The position numbers and the translations under genes were made by a program. From CAXMST01 sp963700785 (GTDB taxonomy: Bacteria > Actinomycetota > Thermoleophilia > Solirubrobacterales > 70-9), in contig CAVOYZ010000017.1 of NCBI GenBank assembly GCA_963700785.1, positions 15,484 through 79,483 on the forward strand: 64,000 nt of DNA, read 5' to 3'. Below are positions 1 to 7,192 of this stretch, one piece after another. Numbering within the stretch: the first letter of the stretch is position 1; each line of letters begins with the position of its first letter. The notes below the pieces were generated by a model. That model was not told the origin of the DNA and ran no database searches. It saw nothing but the letters and a program-made list of their open reading frames with translations.

Positions 1-182
1 TGGCCACGCCCGATCGAGGTCAGCAGATCGCGCTCGCTGAGGATCCCCGGCCCCGGAGCGTCCTCGTCGAGGACGACGGCCGCGCCGACACCCTTCTCGG
101 TCATCTTCGTCGCCGCCTCGCGCAGCGTGTGGCCGGGCCCGATCGTCAAGACGACCTTCGACATCCCCTCTCGAACTTCCAT
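1..182 (-). CDS. CBS-domain protein, N-terminal part (runs off the window)
   Basis: Reading the minus strand from an ATG at 182 gives about 60 residues beginning MEVREGMSKVVLTIGPGHTL and continuing through EAATKMTEKGVGAAVVLDED to ILSERDLL. This is the first half of a CBS repeat: the TL-EAA-M-E-GVGA-VV and GI-SERDLL pattern is typical. CBS pairs bind adenosyl ligands and regulate other domains or act alone as energy or stress sensors. The C-terminal part lies outside the window, so a fused domain cannot be excluded. It is divergent from the cytochrome gene at 312. Confidence 0.75.
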   Translation of the reverse strand, partial: MEVREGMSKVVLTIGPGHTLREAATKMTEKGVGAAVVLDEDAPGPGILSERDLLTSIGRG

Positions 183-311
183 CGCTGAGCTCTGCTTCTC
201 CTTGACTCGTTCGGCCGCCACCGGCGACGATTGTGCTGATTGATTCAACCCTAACCGATCACCGATCGGCCCGCCACCGGCCGGCCGCGGCGACCGATAG
301 GATTCGCGCCC

Positions 312-1010
312 GTGAAGCCACGCACGACCAGGCTCCTGACCGCCGCCCTCGGCCTCGCCGCGGCGCTCGCCGTCGCCGGCTGCGACCTGCAGGAGAACGC
401 CGACCTCGACAACGGCCGGGAGATGTTCACGGCGCAGTGCGGGACCTGTCACACGCTTGCCGAGGCGGGAACCACGGCGCAGGTCGGCCCCGACCTCGAC
501 GCGACCTTCGCCGACGCCCGCTCGAACGGCTTCGACAGCGACACGGTCGAGGGTGTGGTCGAGTCACAGATCTCCAACCCCCGCTTCACCGACCCCGAGG
601 ACCCGACCTACATGCCGGCCGATCTCGTCACCGGCGATGATGCCCGCGACGTCGCCGCCTACGTCGGCTCGGTTGCGGGCGTTCCCGGGATCATGCCCCC
701 GCAGGCACCAGGCGGACCGGGCGGCCAGGTCTACGCCAACAACGGCTGCGGCGCCTGCCACGTGCTCGCCGCCGCCCAGTCGGCGGGCAACGTCGGCCCG
801 AACCTCGACGAGGTCCTGCCCGGGCAGAGCGCGAAGATGGTCGAGCAGTCGATCGTCGATCCGTCGGCTGAGATCACGCAGGGCTTCAGCGACGGGGTGA
901 TGCCCGCCAACTACGGCCAGGACATCAGCCCCGAGGACCTGAAGCTGCTGGTCGAGTTCCTCGTCGACTCCGCCGGTAAGGGCGGCGGAGGCGGCGGCAA
1001 CGGGGGCTGA
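312..1010 (+). CDS. Diheme c-type cytochrome lipoprotein
   Basis: This 232-residue protein starts at GTG and has a lipobox (VAGC, Cys24) after a hydrophobic signal segment, so it should be anchored outside the membrane. There are two class I cytochrome c domains, each with a heme-binding CxxCH: CGTCH (Cys43, Cys46, His47) and CGACH (Cys146, Cys149, His150). Candidate axial methionines are in TYMPADL (about residue 101) and GVMPANYG. The tail is Gly-rich. The likely role is electron transfer to the caa3-type oxidase encoded nearby at 3.7-8.0 kb on the other strand, but no partner is shown by the sequence. It ends in a hairpin shared with the converging gene. Confidence 0.85.
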   Translation: MKPRTTRLLTAALGLAAALAVAGCDLQENADLDNGREMFTAQCGTCHTLAEAGTTAQVGPDLDATFADARSNGFDSDTVEGVVESQISNPRFTDPEDPTYMPADLVTGDDARDVAAYVGSVAGVPGIMPPQAPGGPGGQVYANNGCGACHVLAAAQSAGNVGPNLDEVLPGQSAKMVEQSIVDPSAEITQGFSDGVMPANYGQDISPEDLKLLVEFLVDSAGKGGGGGGNGG

Positions 1011-1019
1011 GCCAGCCCC
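1003..1019. terminator. Bidirectional hairpin between converging genes
   Basis: GGGGCTG, loop AGC, CAGCCCC: a perfect 7-bp stem overlapping the cytochrome stop codon, just before the 3' end of the minus-strand gene at 1034. No T-tract follows, as is common in very GC-rich actinobacteria. Confidence 0.5.
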
Positions 1020-1033
1020 GTTCCGGTCGCGAC

Positions 1034-1312
1034 TCAGCTCGAGGCGGGACCGCCGGGTCCGGGCTCGGGGGCTCGCTCACCATCCGGACCTGCCTCGCCC
1101 GTCGCGGGCGCCTCGAGCGAGCGACGCAGCCAGCGATAGGAGGCGCGCGCCCCGGCGGCGATCAGGATCACGGCAACCGGAACTCCCAGCCACGGGCCGC
1201 CGAGCGCCGCGGCGGCCGCGATCGCTGCGACCGAGACGCCGATGATCAGCAGCAGCCGGAAGGCGTCCGCCTCCGAGCGGAAGGGGTTGCGCAGCGGGCG
1301 CTCGGGAGTCAC
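1034..1312 (-). CDS. Small two-helix membrane protein
   Basis: A 92-residue protein starting at GTG (1312), beginning VTPERPLRNPFRSEADAF. Two hydrophobic segments follow (LLLIIGVSVAAIAAAAAL and GVPVAVILIAAGARASY), then a charged, Pro/Gly-rich cytoplasmic tail. It can be read without a break from the upstream stress-protein frame, but that continuity results from an upstream frameshift. The upstream protein has its own stop at 1378, and this gene repeats the same N-terminal motif (NPFRSEADAF versus SPFRSESDVF). The function is unknown; the shared motif suggests the two proteins arose by duplication or share a partner. Confidence 0.6.
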   Translation of the reverse strand: MTPERPLRNPFRSEADAFRLLLIIGVSVAAIAAAAALGGPWLGVPVAVILIAAGARASYRWLRRSLEAPATGEAGPDGERAPEPGPGGPASS

Positions 1313-1377
1313 CGACCGATTCTCGCAGGCAGCGGCCCCGCCCCAGCGGTCGGCGCGAGGCCGAGAAGCTCCCTTCC

Positions 1378-2047
1378 TCAGCGGGCGACCGGCGCTGCGG
1401 TCCTGTGACCCTCGGCGCCATGGACGACGACATGGGTCAGGGGCAGCTCCAACTCCCCGCCGCAGCTGCTCGACGACGCCCCGCTCCAGCCAGGGTGAGC
1501 GGCTCGGCGGGTGAGTCGAGACGATCACCTCGTCGGCGCCGAACCCCCCGAGAGCGTCGCGTGCCGCCTGGACCGGGTCCTCGTCCCCAACCGACCCCCT
1601 CGCATCGAGGCCCGCAGCCCGCAGCGCTGCCAGTGAGCGCTCGAGCCGCTCGCCGGCCTCGGCGCGGGCGGAGTCGGTGTCGGAGGTGATCGACTCGAGC
1701 CGCGATCGGGTCAGGGCCGGGACCACGACCAGCAACTCGACCGCGTCCCGCCCGGCGGCGCGGTCGCGGATCTCTCCCAGCAGCTCCTTGCCCTCGACCG
1801 TCTGGTTGGCGAGCACGAGCATCCGGTAGCCACCGCGGCCTCTCGGTGCCAACATCGCCTCTGCCGGTAGCGAGCCGCGTCCCGCGCGCAGCGTCGCGCC
1901 AAGCGCCAGCCCGAGCAGGCCGGCCGCAACGATTGCCCCAGCCGCCGCATCGGTTAGTGCTCCGACCGCGACGGCGAGCCCCGCGCCGATCGTGACCAGC
2001 ACGACCGCCCTGAAGACGTCCGACTCCGAGCGGAAGGGACTGTGCAT
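1378..2047 (-). CDS. Membrane-anchored universal-stress-like protein (frameshifted)
   Basis: The protein starts MHSPFRSESDVFRAVVLVTI with two membrane segments, then a nucleotide-binding USP-like domain: RMLVLANQTVEGKELL as the first strand and GADEVIVSTHPPSRSPWLER near the end. After VVEQLRR the open frame becomes nonsense (GVGAAPDPCRRPW). Removing one G from the GGGG run near 1462-1466 restores ELELPLTHVVVHGAEGH and a stop at 1378. The same ending pattern (WLEEGLVEQV, then IPIEHV) occurs in the stress protein at 4360-5232, which supports the corrected reading. The indel is probably a sequencing error. The role is inferred as stress or nucleotide sensing at the membrane. Confidence 0.7.
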
Positions 2048-2191
2048 CTGCGCTCCTCAGGTCGTGCTTGTGCTGTTTGCAACGTAGCAGGTCGGTTCGC
2101 GCGCGCCAACTACCTCAATCGGCGAGTCTCAGGAAGTTCACAATCTTTTAGCGGTTGATTAGCATCCGCTGAGATTTGCTCGCCAGGATTC

Positions 2192-2205
2192 GCTCTGTAC
2201 AGAGC
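2192..2205. promoter_or_regulatory. 14-bp perfect palindrome upstream of the gene at 2225
   Basis: GCTCTGTACAGAGC reads the same on both strands and lies just before the Shine-Dalgarno GGAAGGAG (2210-2217). It could be an operator or a 5' UTR stem. No regulator is identifiable. Confidence 0.35.
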
Positions 2206-2224
2206 AACCGGAAGGAGTGAGGGA

Positions 2225-2551
2225 ATGCCACAGATCATCATCACCACCGACGGGCCGGGAGCGGACGGCATCCGGGAGGTCCACCGGGAGCGGGTCCAGC
2301 CCGCCGACGTCGAGACCGAGACCGCGAGTCACCTGCTGATCGAGCGGATCGGCTGGGCGCTCGCCGACGCCGACCAGATCGAGCACCCCGACACGGCCAG
2401 CAGCCGCAGGCCGCCTGACGCCGCACAAAGCCCTCTGTCCGTCGCGGGCAGAGGGCACACCTTCCATGGGGCGCCCCAAGGCTCCTCGTCGCGGGCTGCT
2501 GCGGGAAGAAGCAGGCGAAGAAGCAAATCAAGAAGAAGGCCCCCGGCCTGA
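2225..2551 (+). CDS. Small hypothetical protein, probably read past its true end
   Basis: It starts MPQIIITTDGPGADGIREVH after a strong Shine-Dalgarno (GGAAGGAGTGAGGG). Residues 1 to about 60 look like a real, moderately acidic protein (SHLLIERIGWALADADQIEH). Beyond about residue 62 the sequence becomes Arg/Ser-rich and unlike a protein. A TGA in another frame at 2416-2418 lies 12 bases before a strong hairpin (2430-2456). One missing base near 2400 would therefore give a protein of about 64 residues ending at a terminator, matching the indel pattern elsewhere in this window. No function is recognised. Confidence 0.45.
   Translation: MPQIIITTDGPGADGIREVHRERVQPADVETETASHLLIERIGWALADADQIEHPDTASSRRPPDAAQSPLSVAGRGHTFHGAPQGSSSRAAAGRSRRRSKSRRRPPA
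2430..2456 (+). terminator. Stem-loop after the small gene
   Basis: GCCCTCTG, an 11-base loop, CAGAGGGC: a perfect 8-bp stem with no T-tract. Its position suggests that it ends the transcript of the gene starting at 2225. Confidence 0.45.
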
Positions 2552-2553
2552 GC

Positions 2554-2961
2554 GTGGCCAACGCTGAGCGGGTCGGCGGCAAGACGGCGAGCGAGCTCGA
2601 AACGCCGTCCGCCTACGCAGAGCGAACTAGTGACGCCTTGCTCGCCGCCGATTACCAGCCCGTGCTCGACACCAGCCTGAAGATCACCGGGACGCGAATC
2701 GTCGCCACCGCGACTCTCGATCTGTTCGGCGGGAACGCCGCTGCCGAGGCCGGGTGCCAGCTCGCGATCGACTCGGAGACGAGCAGCGCCTTCGATCAGG
2801 ACATCCCACTTGTTGGCGCCGACTCGGACGCGACGATGAGCTTCACCTTCGCGGCTACGGTCGATGCCGGGACCCACGACATCGACCTGGCCTGCAGGGA
2901 GGAGGAGGGGAACGTGGAGGTGATCTTCGCCAACATCGCCGCCATCGCGGTCAACGAGTAG
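2554..2961 (+). CDS. Secreted-type hypothetical protein, apparently lacking its N-terminus
   Basis: Starting at a GTG (VANAERVGGKTASELE), 135 residues read as a beta-rich domain ending FANIAAIAVNE. The same frame stays open upstream as far as GCCGKKQAKKQIKKKAPGLS but has no usable start or signal peptide. This Lys-rich repeat followed by SVANAERVGG resembles the middle of a family of actinobacterial secreted proteins that begin with a signal peptide and GKK-type repeats. The N-terminal half therefore seems lost or frameshifted near 2460-2490. The resemblance comes from memory, not a search. It may be a remnant. Confidence 0.4.
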   Translation: MANAERVGGKTASELETPSAYAERTSDALLAADYQPVLDTSLKITGTRIVATATLDLFGGNAAAEAGCQLAIDSETSSAFDQDIPLVGADSDATMSFTFAATVDAGTHDIDLACREEEGNVEVIFANIAAIAVNE

Positions 2962-3076
2962 GCCAGGGCGAGAACAGGTGTCGCAGGACGCCGACCGCCC
3001 AGGACCGCTGTGAGGTGATCGAGAGGATCGTGGCGGCGAGGCGGCCGTCGGGCTCACTCATCGGCCCGTGATCTTT

Positions 3077-3103
3077 GATTCGAGTCCAACCCCTGCCCAT
3101 CCA
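3077..3103 (+). other. tRNA 3'-end-like fragment (possible attachment-site remnant)
   Basis: The segment contains a T-loop-like TTCGAGTCC followed by CCTGCCCATCCA, resembling the T-arm and acceptor end of a tRNA. No 5' half or matching acceptor strand is visible upstream, and the T-stem pairing is imperfect. A tyrosine-recombinase tail lies about 420 bases downstream, so this could be an att scar. The evidence is weak. Confidence 0.25.
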
Positions 3104-3199
3104 ATAAGCGACCGGGATGCGGTGTCGCGCAAAGGGGCGCCGCTACCTCCGCCTGTTGATACGGTGCGGAACACCGTTCCGATCCCAAGGAGGGACAAC

Positions 3200-3463
3200 A
3201 TGAAGAAATGGATCGCCGCTATCGCAGCAGCAGCCGTCATGGCACTCACACCGGCCACGGCGTTCGCAGGCAAGGACACCGCGCCCGGTCAGGTGATCAA
3301 GACCGCGTGCGGGGCCAGCTACGGGCAGATCGTGTCCTCGTTTACTCCAGGCTTCTCGCAGGGACAGCACGCAAAGGCAGCGGGGCTCAAGCCCGGTGCG
3401 TACTCGTTCGTGAACACACCGGGTTCGCTGGCGATTCACGGCTGCGCCAACGGCGACAGCTAG
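3200..3463 (+). CDS. Small secreted protein of unknown function
   Basis: ATG at 3200 is preceded by a textbook Shine-Dalgarno (AAGGAGGGACAAC), so I chose it over an in-frame start further upstream. The 87-residue product has a classical signal peptide (MKKWIAAIAAAAVMALTP, then ATAFAG, cleavage probably after AFA). The mature domain of about 63 residues has two cysteines (KTACGASYG and IHGCANG) that could form a disulfide. No family is recognised. It is followed by a hairpin with a short T-tract (3498-3517), consistent with a single-gene unit. It lies between a tRNA-like scar and a recombinase remnant, so it may be cargo of a decayed element. Confidence 0.65.
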   Translation: MKKWIAAIAAAAVMALTPATAFAGKDTAPGQVIKTACGASYGQIVSSFTPGFSQGQHAKAAGLKPGAYSFVNTPGSLAIHGCANGDS

Positions 3464-3497
3464 GAGCCGCAACACCAAAGGTTCGGGAAGGGCGTCC

Positions 3498-3517
3498 GAG
3501 AGGGCGTCCTTCTCTTT
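3498..3517 (+). terminator. Rho-independent-type terminator
   Basis: GAGAGGG, loop CGT, CCTTCTC (one G-T pair), then TTT. It lies 35 bases after the stop of the small secreted protein gene. Confidence 0.5.
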
Positions 3518-3520
3518 GCC

Positions 3521-3694
3521 CGCTGCGATGAGCTTGCGCTGATCACCCTTGACCGCTACGGGCACCTGATGCCGGGGTCCGAGGGCGTGGCGGCGAGCCT
3601 GCTTGATGCCTACCTCGTTGCTCAGCGCAGCCGTGCCGAGGATGCCGCCCGCGCGGCTGGCGGCGTGCCGACTGGCGCACCAGCTGGCCACCAC
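3521..3694 (+). pseudogene. Tyrosine recombinase (integrase) C-terminal remnant
   Basis: In the frame through 3569 the translation includes DELALITLDRYGHLMPGSEG followed by VAASLLDAYLVAQRSRA. T-xx-RYGH-L-PGSE is the hallmark end of phage-type tyrosine recombinases and includes the region of the catalytic Tyr (RYGH). The catalytic Arg and His-x-x-Arg region upstream is absent, and the frame runs into the cytochrome oxidase gene without its own clear stop. It is therefore only a tail, the relic of an integrated element that was lost or rearranged. Confidence 0.65.
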
Positions 3695-3733
3695 TGGCGC
3701 ACGAGAGCGGTGAACCGCTCTAGTAAGCCATCT

Positions 3734-4360
3734 CTACAGCACGTAGACGCTGGCGAAGACGATGATCCACATCACGTCGACGAAGTGCCAGTAGATCCCC
3801 GGCACCTCGACGCCGAGATGGTCCTTCGCCGCGGGGCCGAAGTGGCCGCGCCAGGCACGGATGTTGGCGAACGTGAGCAGCAGCAGGCCGACGAAGACGT
3901 GGGCGCCGTGAAGACCGGTGAGCCCGTAGAAGATCGAGCCGAAGGCGCCGTCGCGGGCGCTGAAGCCGATGTGGACGTACTCGTTGATCTGAATGAAGAG
4001 GAAGGTTGCGCCCAGCAGCCAGGTGAGCGCGAGGCCACCCATCAGCGCGTTGCGGTTGTTGCGGCGGATGCCCTCCAGGGCCCAGTGGATCGTGAACGAG
4101 GAGGAGACCAGGATCACCGTGTTGATGCCGGCGATCAGGACCGGAAGCTCGAACCCGTCGGGCGGCCAGGCCCCGTCGTTCGCCACCGCCCGGATGAAGA
4201 AGTAGGAGGCGAAGAAGGCGCCGAACAGCATCACCTCGCTGACGATGAACAGCAGGATGCCGAGCGTCTGGCGGTCGATCCTCGAGGAGGCGTGCGCCTC
4301 CGGCGGGCCGTGATGGTCGTGGGCGTGGGCGCCGCCGACGGCGACCGATGCGGATTCCAT
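3734..4360 (-). CDS. ctaE: Cytochrome c oxidase subunit III
   Basis: This 208-residue subunit has a His-rich N-terminus (HAHDHHGPPEAHAS) and five hydrophobic segments, including the first helix (GILLFIVSEVMLFGAFFASY) and HIGFSARDGAFGSIFYGLTG. The latter is followed by the GLHGAHVFVG motif typical of COX3, and the C-terminus is YWHFVDVMWIIVF. The five-helix length is normal for bacterial CtaE lacking the first two helices. Its ATG shares one base with the stop of the upstream stress-protein gene (TGATG), so the two are translationally coupled. It is the last gene of the oxidase operon. Confidence 0.95.
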   Translation of the reverse strand: MESASVAVGGAHAHDHHGPPEAHASSRIDRQTLGILLFIVSEVMLFGAFFASYFFIRAVANDGAWPPDGFELPVLIAGINTVILVSSSFTIHWALEGIRRNNRNALMGGLALTWLLGATFLFIQINEYVHIGFSARDGAFGSIFYGLTGLHGAHVFVGLLLLTFANIRAWRGHFGPAAKDHLGVEVPGIYWHFVDVMWIIVFASVYVL

Positions 4361-5232
4361 CAGCTCGCTCCTTCCGCGCTGCCGACCGGGACGGGATCGA
4401 CCGCCCGGGCGCCCGACTCAACGTGCTCGATCGGGATGTCGGTGATCTCGGAGACCTGCTCGACCAGGCCTTCCTCGAGCCACTTCGAGGCGTGGCCCGC
4501 GAAGGTCGAGATCAGGACGTCGTCGACGCGATAGTGCTCGATCGCGTTGGCGACGGCGGCGAACGGCTCGGGGCTCATCGGCTGGCCGGTGGCGTCGATC
4601 TCCTCCTTGTAGAGGGCGGCGAGCGTCGCGGCGAGCCGGTCGCAGACCTCCTCGCGGGGCGTCTCGCCGGATGCGGGGCAGACGAAGGTGTAGCGATGCG
4701 GCCGCTCCCTGTTGCGCTCGAGCAGACGACCGACCAGATCTGGAGCGTTCACGGTCTGGGTGGCGACGACGAGCGTGTGGGTCACGTCCCAGCGAATCGC
4801 GTCGTCCTCGATCCGCACCGGGATGTGCTCGATCGGCACCGGGAAGCGGTCGCGCGCCCACTCGATCAGGTCTCTGCGCATCAGGCCGAAGCGCGTCTCC
4901 GCCAGGCACGAGATCAGCACCTCGTCGGGGCTGAAGGCGCGCACCGCGTCGTCGAGCGCGAGCGGTGGGTCGGGGTCGAGGACGACGGCGCTCGACTCGA
5001 TCCCGAAGTCGTGCAGCACCCGCTGGGTCACCTCGACCCGGCTCAGCGCCGCGTCGCGAACCTCCTCCGCGTCGACGATCTGCCCAGCGGCGGGAACGTT
5101 CTGCGGAGCGGCCAGCACGACGTGCTCGGCGCCGGCATCGACCCGCTCGCGGAGCGCCGCGAGCAACTTGCGGCCACCCGCGACCTCGTTCAGGAAGGCG
5201 AGGACCGTGCCGGTCGAACTCTCGGCGCTCAC
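4360..5232 (-). CDS. Tandem universal-stress-protein-like gene inside the cox operon
   Basis: The 290-residue soluble protein has two USP-like halves. The first half has GRKLLAALRERVDAGAEHVV and the strand SPDEVLISCLAETRFG. The second has DVTHTLVVATQTVNAPDLVG, then VDDVLISTFAGHASKWLEEG and the ending DIPIEHV. It has no signal peptide or membrane helix. It starts at GTG overlapping the ctaD stop (GTGA) and its own stop overlaps the ctaE start, so it is clearly a member of the oxidase operon. Its expression must track the oxidase subunits. A role in redox or energy sensing or in oxidase assembly is an inference; no ATP-binding G-loop is obvious. Confidence 0.75.
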   Translation of the reverse strand: MSAESSTGTVLAFLNEVAGGRKLLAALRERVDAGAEHVVLAAPQNVPAAGQIVDAEEVRDAALSRVEVTQRVLHDFGIESSAVVLDPDPPLALDDAVRAFSPDEVLISCLAETRFGLMRRDLIEWARDRFPVPIEHIPVRIEDDAIRWDVTHTLVVATQTVNAPDLVGRLLERNRERPHRYTFVCPASGETPREEVCDRLAATLAALYKEEIDATGQPMSPEPFAAVANAIEHYRVDDVLISTFAGHASKWLEEGLVEQVSEITDIPIEHVESGARAVDPVPVGSAEGAS

Positions 5233-7157
5233 TGCTCGCTCCCGCTGGAGGCGGCCCCGGCAACCGCGGGCTCCGGCCCGCCGATGTCGGCACCCTCCTC
5301 GTGCTCAGTGAGAATCGCGTGCTTGGCACCGGGGACCCCGAACTCGTAGGGCCCGCCGACCACACGCGGGATCTCGTCGAAGTTGAAGACCGGCGGCGGC
5401 GAGGAGACGAGCCACTCGATCGTCTTCGCCCGCCACGGGTTCGCGGTGGCCTTGGGCCCGTAGCGCCAGCTGACGATCATGTTGTAGACGAAGATCAGCT
5501 GCGCCGCGCCGAGGATGAAGCTGAAGACGCTGATCACCAGGTTCCAGTCGCCGAACTGGGCCGCGTAGTCGGCAACCCGTCGCGGCATCCCCTCCATCCC
5601 GATCCAGTGCATCGGCACGAACGTCCCGAGCATCGCGATCGCGGTCAGCCAGAAGTGCCAGCGGCCGAGGCGCTCGTCGTACATTCGCCCGGTCATCTTC
5701 GGGAACCAGTGGTAGATGCCGCAGTAGATCGTGAACACCGAGCCTCCGAAGAGCACGAAATGCAGGTGGGCGACGACGAAGTAGGTGTCGGAGACGTGGA
5801 TGTCGATCGGGATCATGCCGAGCATCACGCCCGAGATGCCACCGATCACGAAGGTGACGATGAAGCCGAGCGCGAACAGCATCGAGGTGTTCTCCAGGTG
5901 CAGCTTCGAGTCGAACAGGGTCCCGAGCCAGGAGAAGATCTTGATCCCGGTCGGCACCGCGATCAGCAGCGTGGTGATCATCATCGGCACCCGCAGCCAG
6001 GCGAACATCCCGGCGACGAACATGTGGTGCGCCCAGACCGCGAAGGCGAGCACGACGATGCCGAGTAGCGCCAGGGCCATCAGCCGGTAGCCGAAGATCG
6101 TCTTGCGGGCGTGGGTCGAGATCACCTCGCTGACGATCCCGAAGCCCGGCAGCATCATGATGTAGACCGCCGGGTGCGAGTAGAACCAGAAGATGTGCTG
6201 GTAGCTGATCACGTCGCCGCCGGCCGCAGCCTGGAAGAAGTTGGTGCCGAGCACGCGGTCGAAGAGGACCATGAACTGCGCGCCGGCGACGAACGGCGTC
6301 GCCCCGACGACCAGCAGCGAGGTCGAGAGGTTCGCCCAGACCAGCAGCGGCATCCGCCAGAAGCTCATTCCGGGCGCACGCATGGTGACGATCGTGACCA
6401 GGAAGTTGAGCGCCGTTGCGATCGATGAGGCGCCCGCGAACTGCACCCCGAGGTTGAAGAACGACTGCCCGAGCGGCGCCCCGGTGCTGAGCGGCGCGTA
6501 GCCGGTCCAGCCGGCGTCGAAGGCGCCGCCCGGGACCACGAACGAGCAGAGGAACAGGATCCCGCCGATCGGCAGCATCCAGAAGCTGAGCGCGTTCAGC
6601 CGCGGGAACGCCATGTCGGGCGCGCCGATCATCAGCGGCAGCACGTAGTTCGCGATCCCGGCGAAGACCGGAACGATGAACAGGAAGATCATGATCGCGG
6701 CGTGGGTCGAGAACAGCCCGTTGTAGACGCCGGGATCGACGACCTGGGTGCCGGGCTGCGCGAGCTCGGCCCGGATTCCCATCGCCAGCAGACCGCCGAT
6801 GAAGAAGAAGATGAAGGTGGTGACGATGTACTGGATGCCGATCACCTTGTGATCGGTGTTGAACTTGAAGTAGTCCTTCCAGCTGTAGGCGCCGTGGGAG
6901 GAATGGTCGTCGGGGATCGTCGGAGCGCCCGCGGCCCAACGGAACCAGTAGTCGAAGGCGCCGAAGCCGAGCAGGAAGCCGATCGGGGCGGTCACCGCGG
7001 GGACGATCACGTGCGGATAGCCGGTCTGCTCGGTCTGGAAGATCTCGAGGCCGCTGATCGCGCGCAGGGCGACGACCAGCCCGAAGCCGAAGGCGCCGCC
7101 GATCAGCGTGCCCATCAATGCGCGGGGCCAGCCCGGCTGCTTCAGCGTCGCGGTCAA
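5229..7157 (-). CDS. ctaD: Cytochrome c oxidase subunit I, A2-type, with N-terminal extension
   Basis: This 642-residue multi-helix protein starts at TTG behind AGGAGGTAGGAAC. It reduces O2 at the heme a3-CuB centre and pumps protons. Visible landmarks are the heme a ligand in LFSTHAAIMIF, the CuB/crosslink segment WFYSHPAVYIMMLPGFG, the HH pair in VWAHHMFVAGM, and the heme ligands in VVAHLHFVLFGGS. YSHPxVY instead of GHPEVY marks the A2 subtype, which lacks the D-channel glutamate and uses Tyr-Ser. About 90 residues with two extra helices precede the conserved core, which begins near DYFKFNTDHK; this may be a fused small subunit. It lies between ctaC and the usp gene. Confidence 0.95.
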   Translation of the reverse strand: MTATLKQPGWPRALMGTLIGGAFGFGLVVALRAISGLEIFQTEQTGYPHVIVPAVTAPIGFLLGFGAFDYWFRWAAGAPTIPDDHSSHGAYSWKDYFKFNTDHKVIGIQYIVTTFIFFFIGGLLAMGIRAELAQPGTQVVDPGVYNGLFSTHAAIMIFLFIVPVFAGIANYVLPLMIGAPDMAFPRLNALSFWMLPIGGILFLCSFVVPGGAFDAGWTGYAPLSTGAPLGQSFFNLGVQFAGASSIATALNFLVTIVTMRAPGMSFWRMPLLVWANLSTSLLVVGATPFVAGAQFMVLFDRVLGTNFFQAAAGGDVISYQHIFWFYSHPAVYIMMLPGFGIVSEVISTHARKTIFGYRLMALALLGIVVLAFAVWAHHMFVAGMFAWLRVPMMITTLLIAVPTGIKIFSWLGTLFDSKLHLENTSMLFALGFIVTFVIGGISGVMLGMIPIDIHVSDTYFVVAHLHFVLFGGSVFTIYCGIYHWFPKMTGRMYDERLGRWHFWLTAIAMLGTFVPMHWIGMEGMPRRVADYAAQFGDWNLVISVFSFILGAAQLIFVYNMIVSWRYGPKATANPWRAKTIEWLVSSPPPVFNFDEIPRVVGGPYEFGVPGAKHAILTEHEEGADIGGPEPAVAGAASSGSEQ

Positions 7158-7192
7158 GTTCCTACCTCCTGCTCATCGTCTGGGCCGGCTCG

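Noticed and set aside
1034..2047. A single 337-residue USP-membrane fusion protein
   Set aside because: The junction region is nonsense, the conserved USP ending lies one frame over with its own stop at 1378, and the downstream part has its own start and repeats the N-terminal motif.
2961..3103. A complete tRNA gene ending at 3103
   Set aside because: No acceptor 5' strand, D-arm or proper anticodon stem with a 7-base loop could be built, and the T-stem is imperfect.
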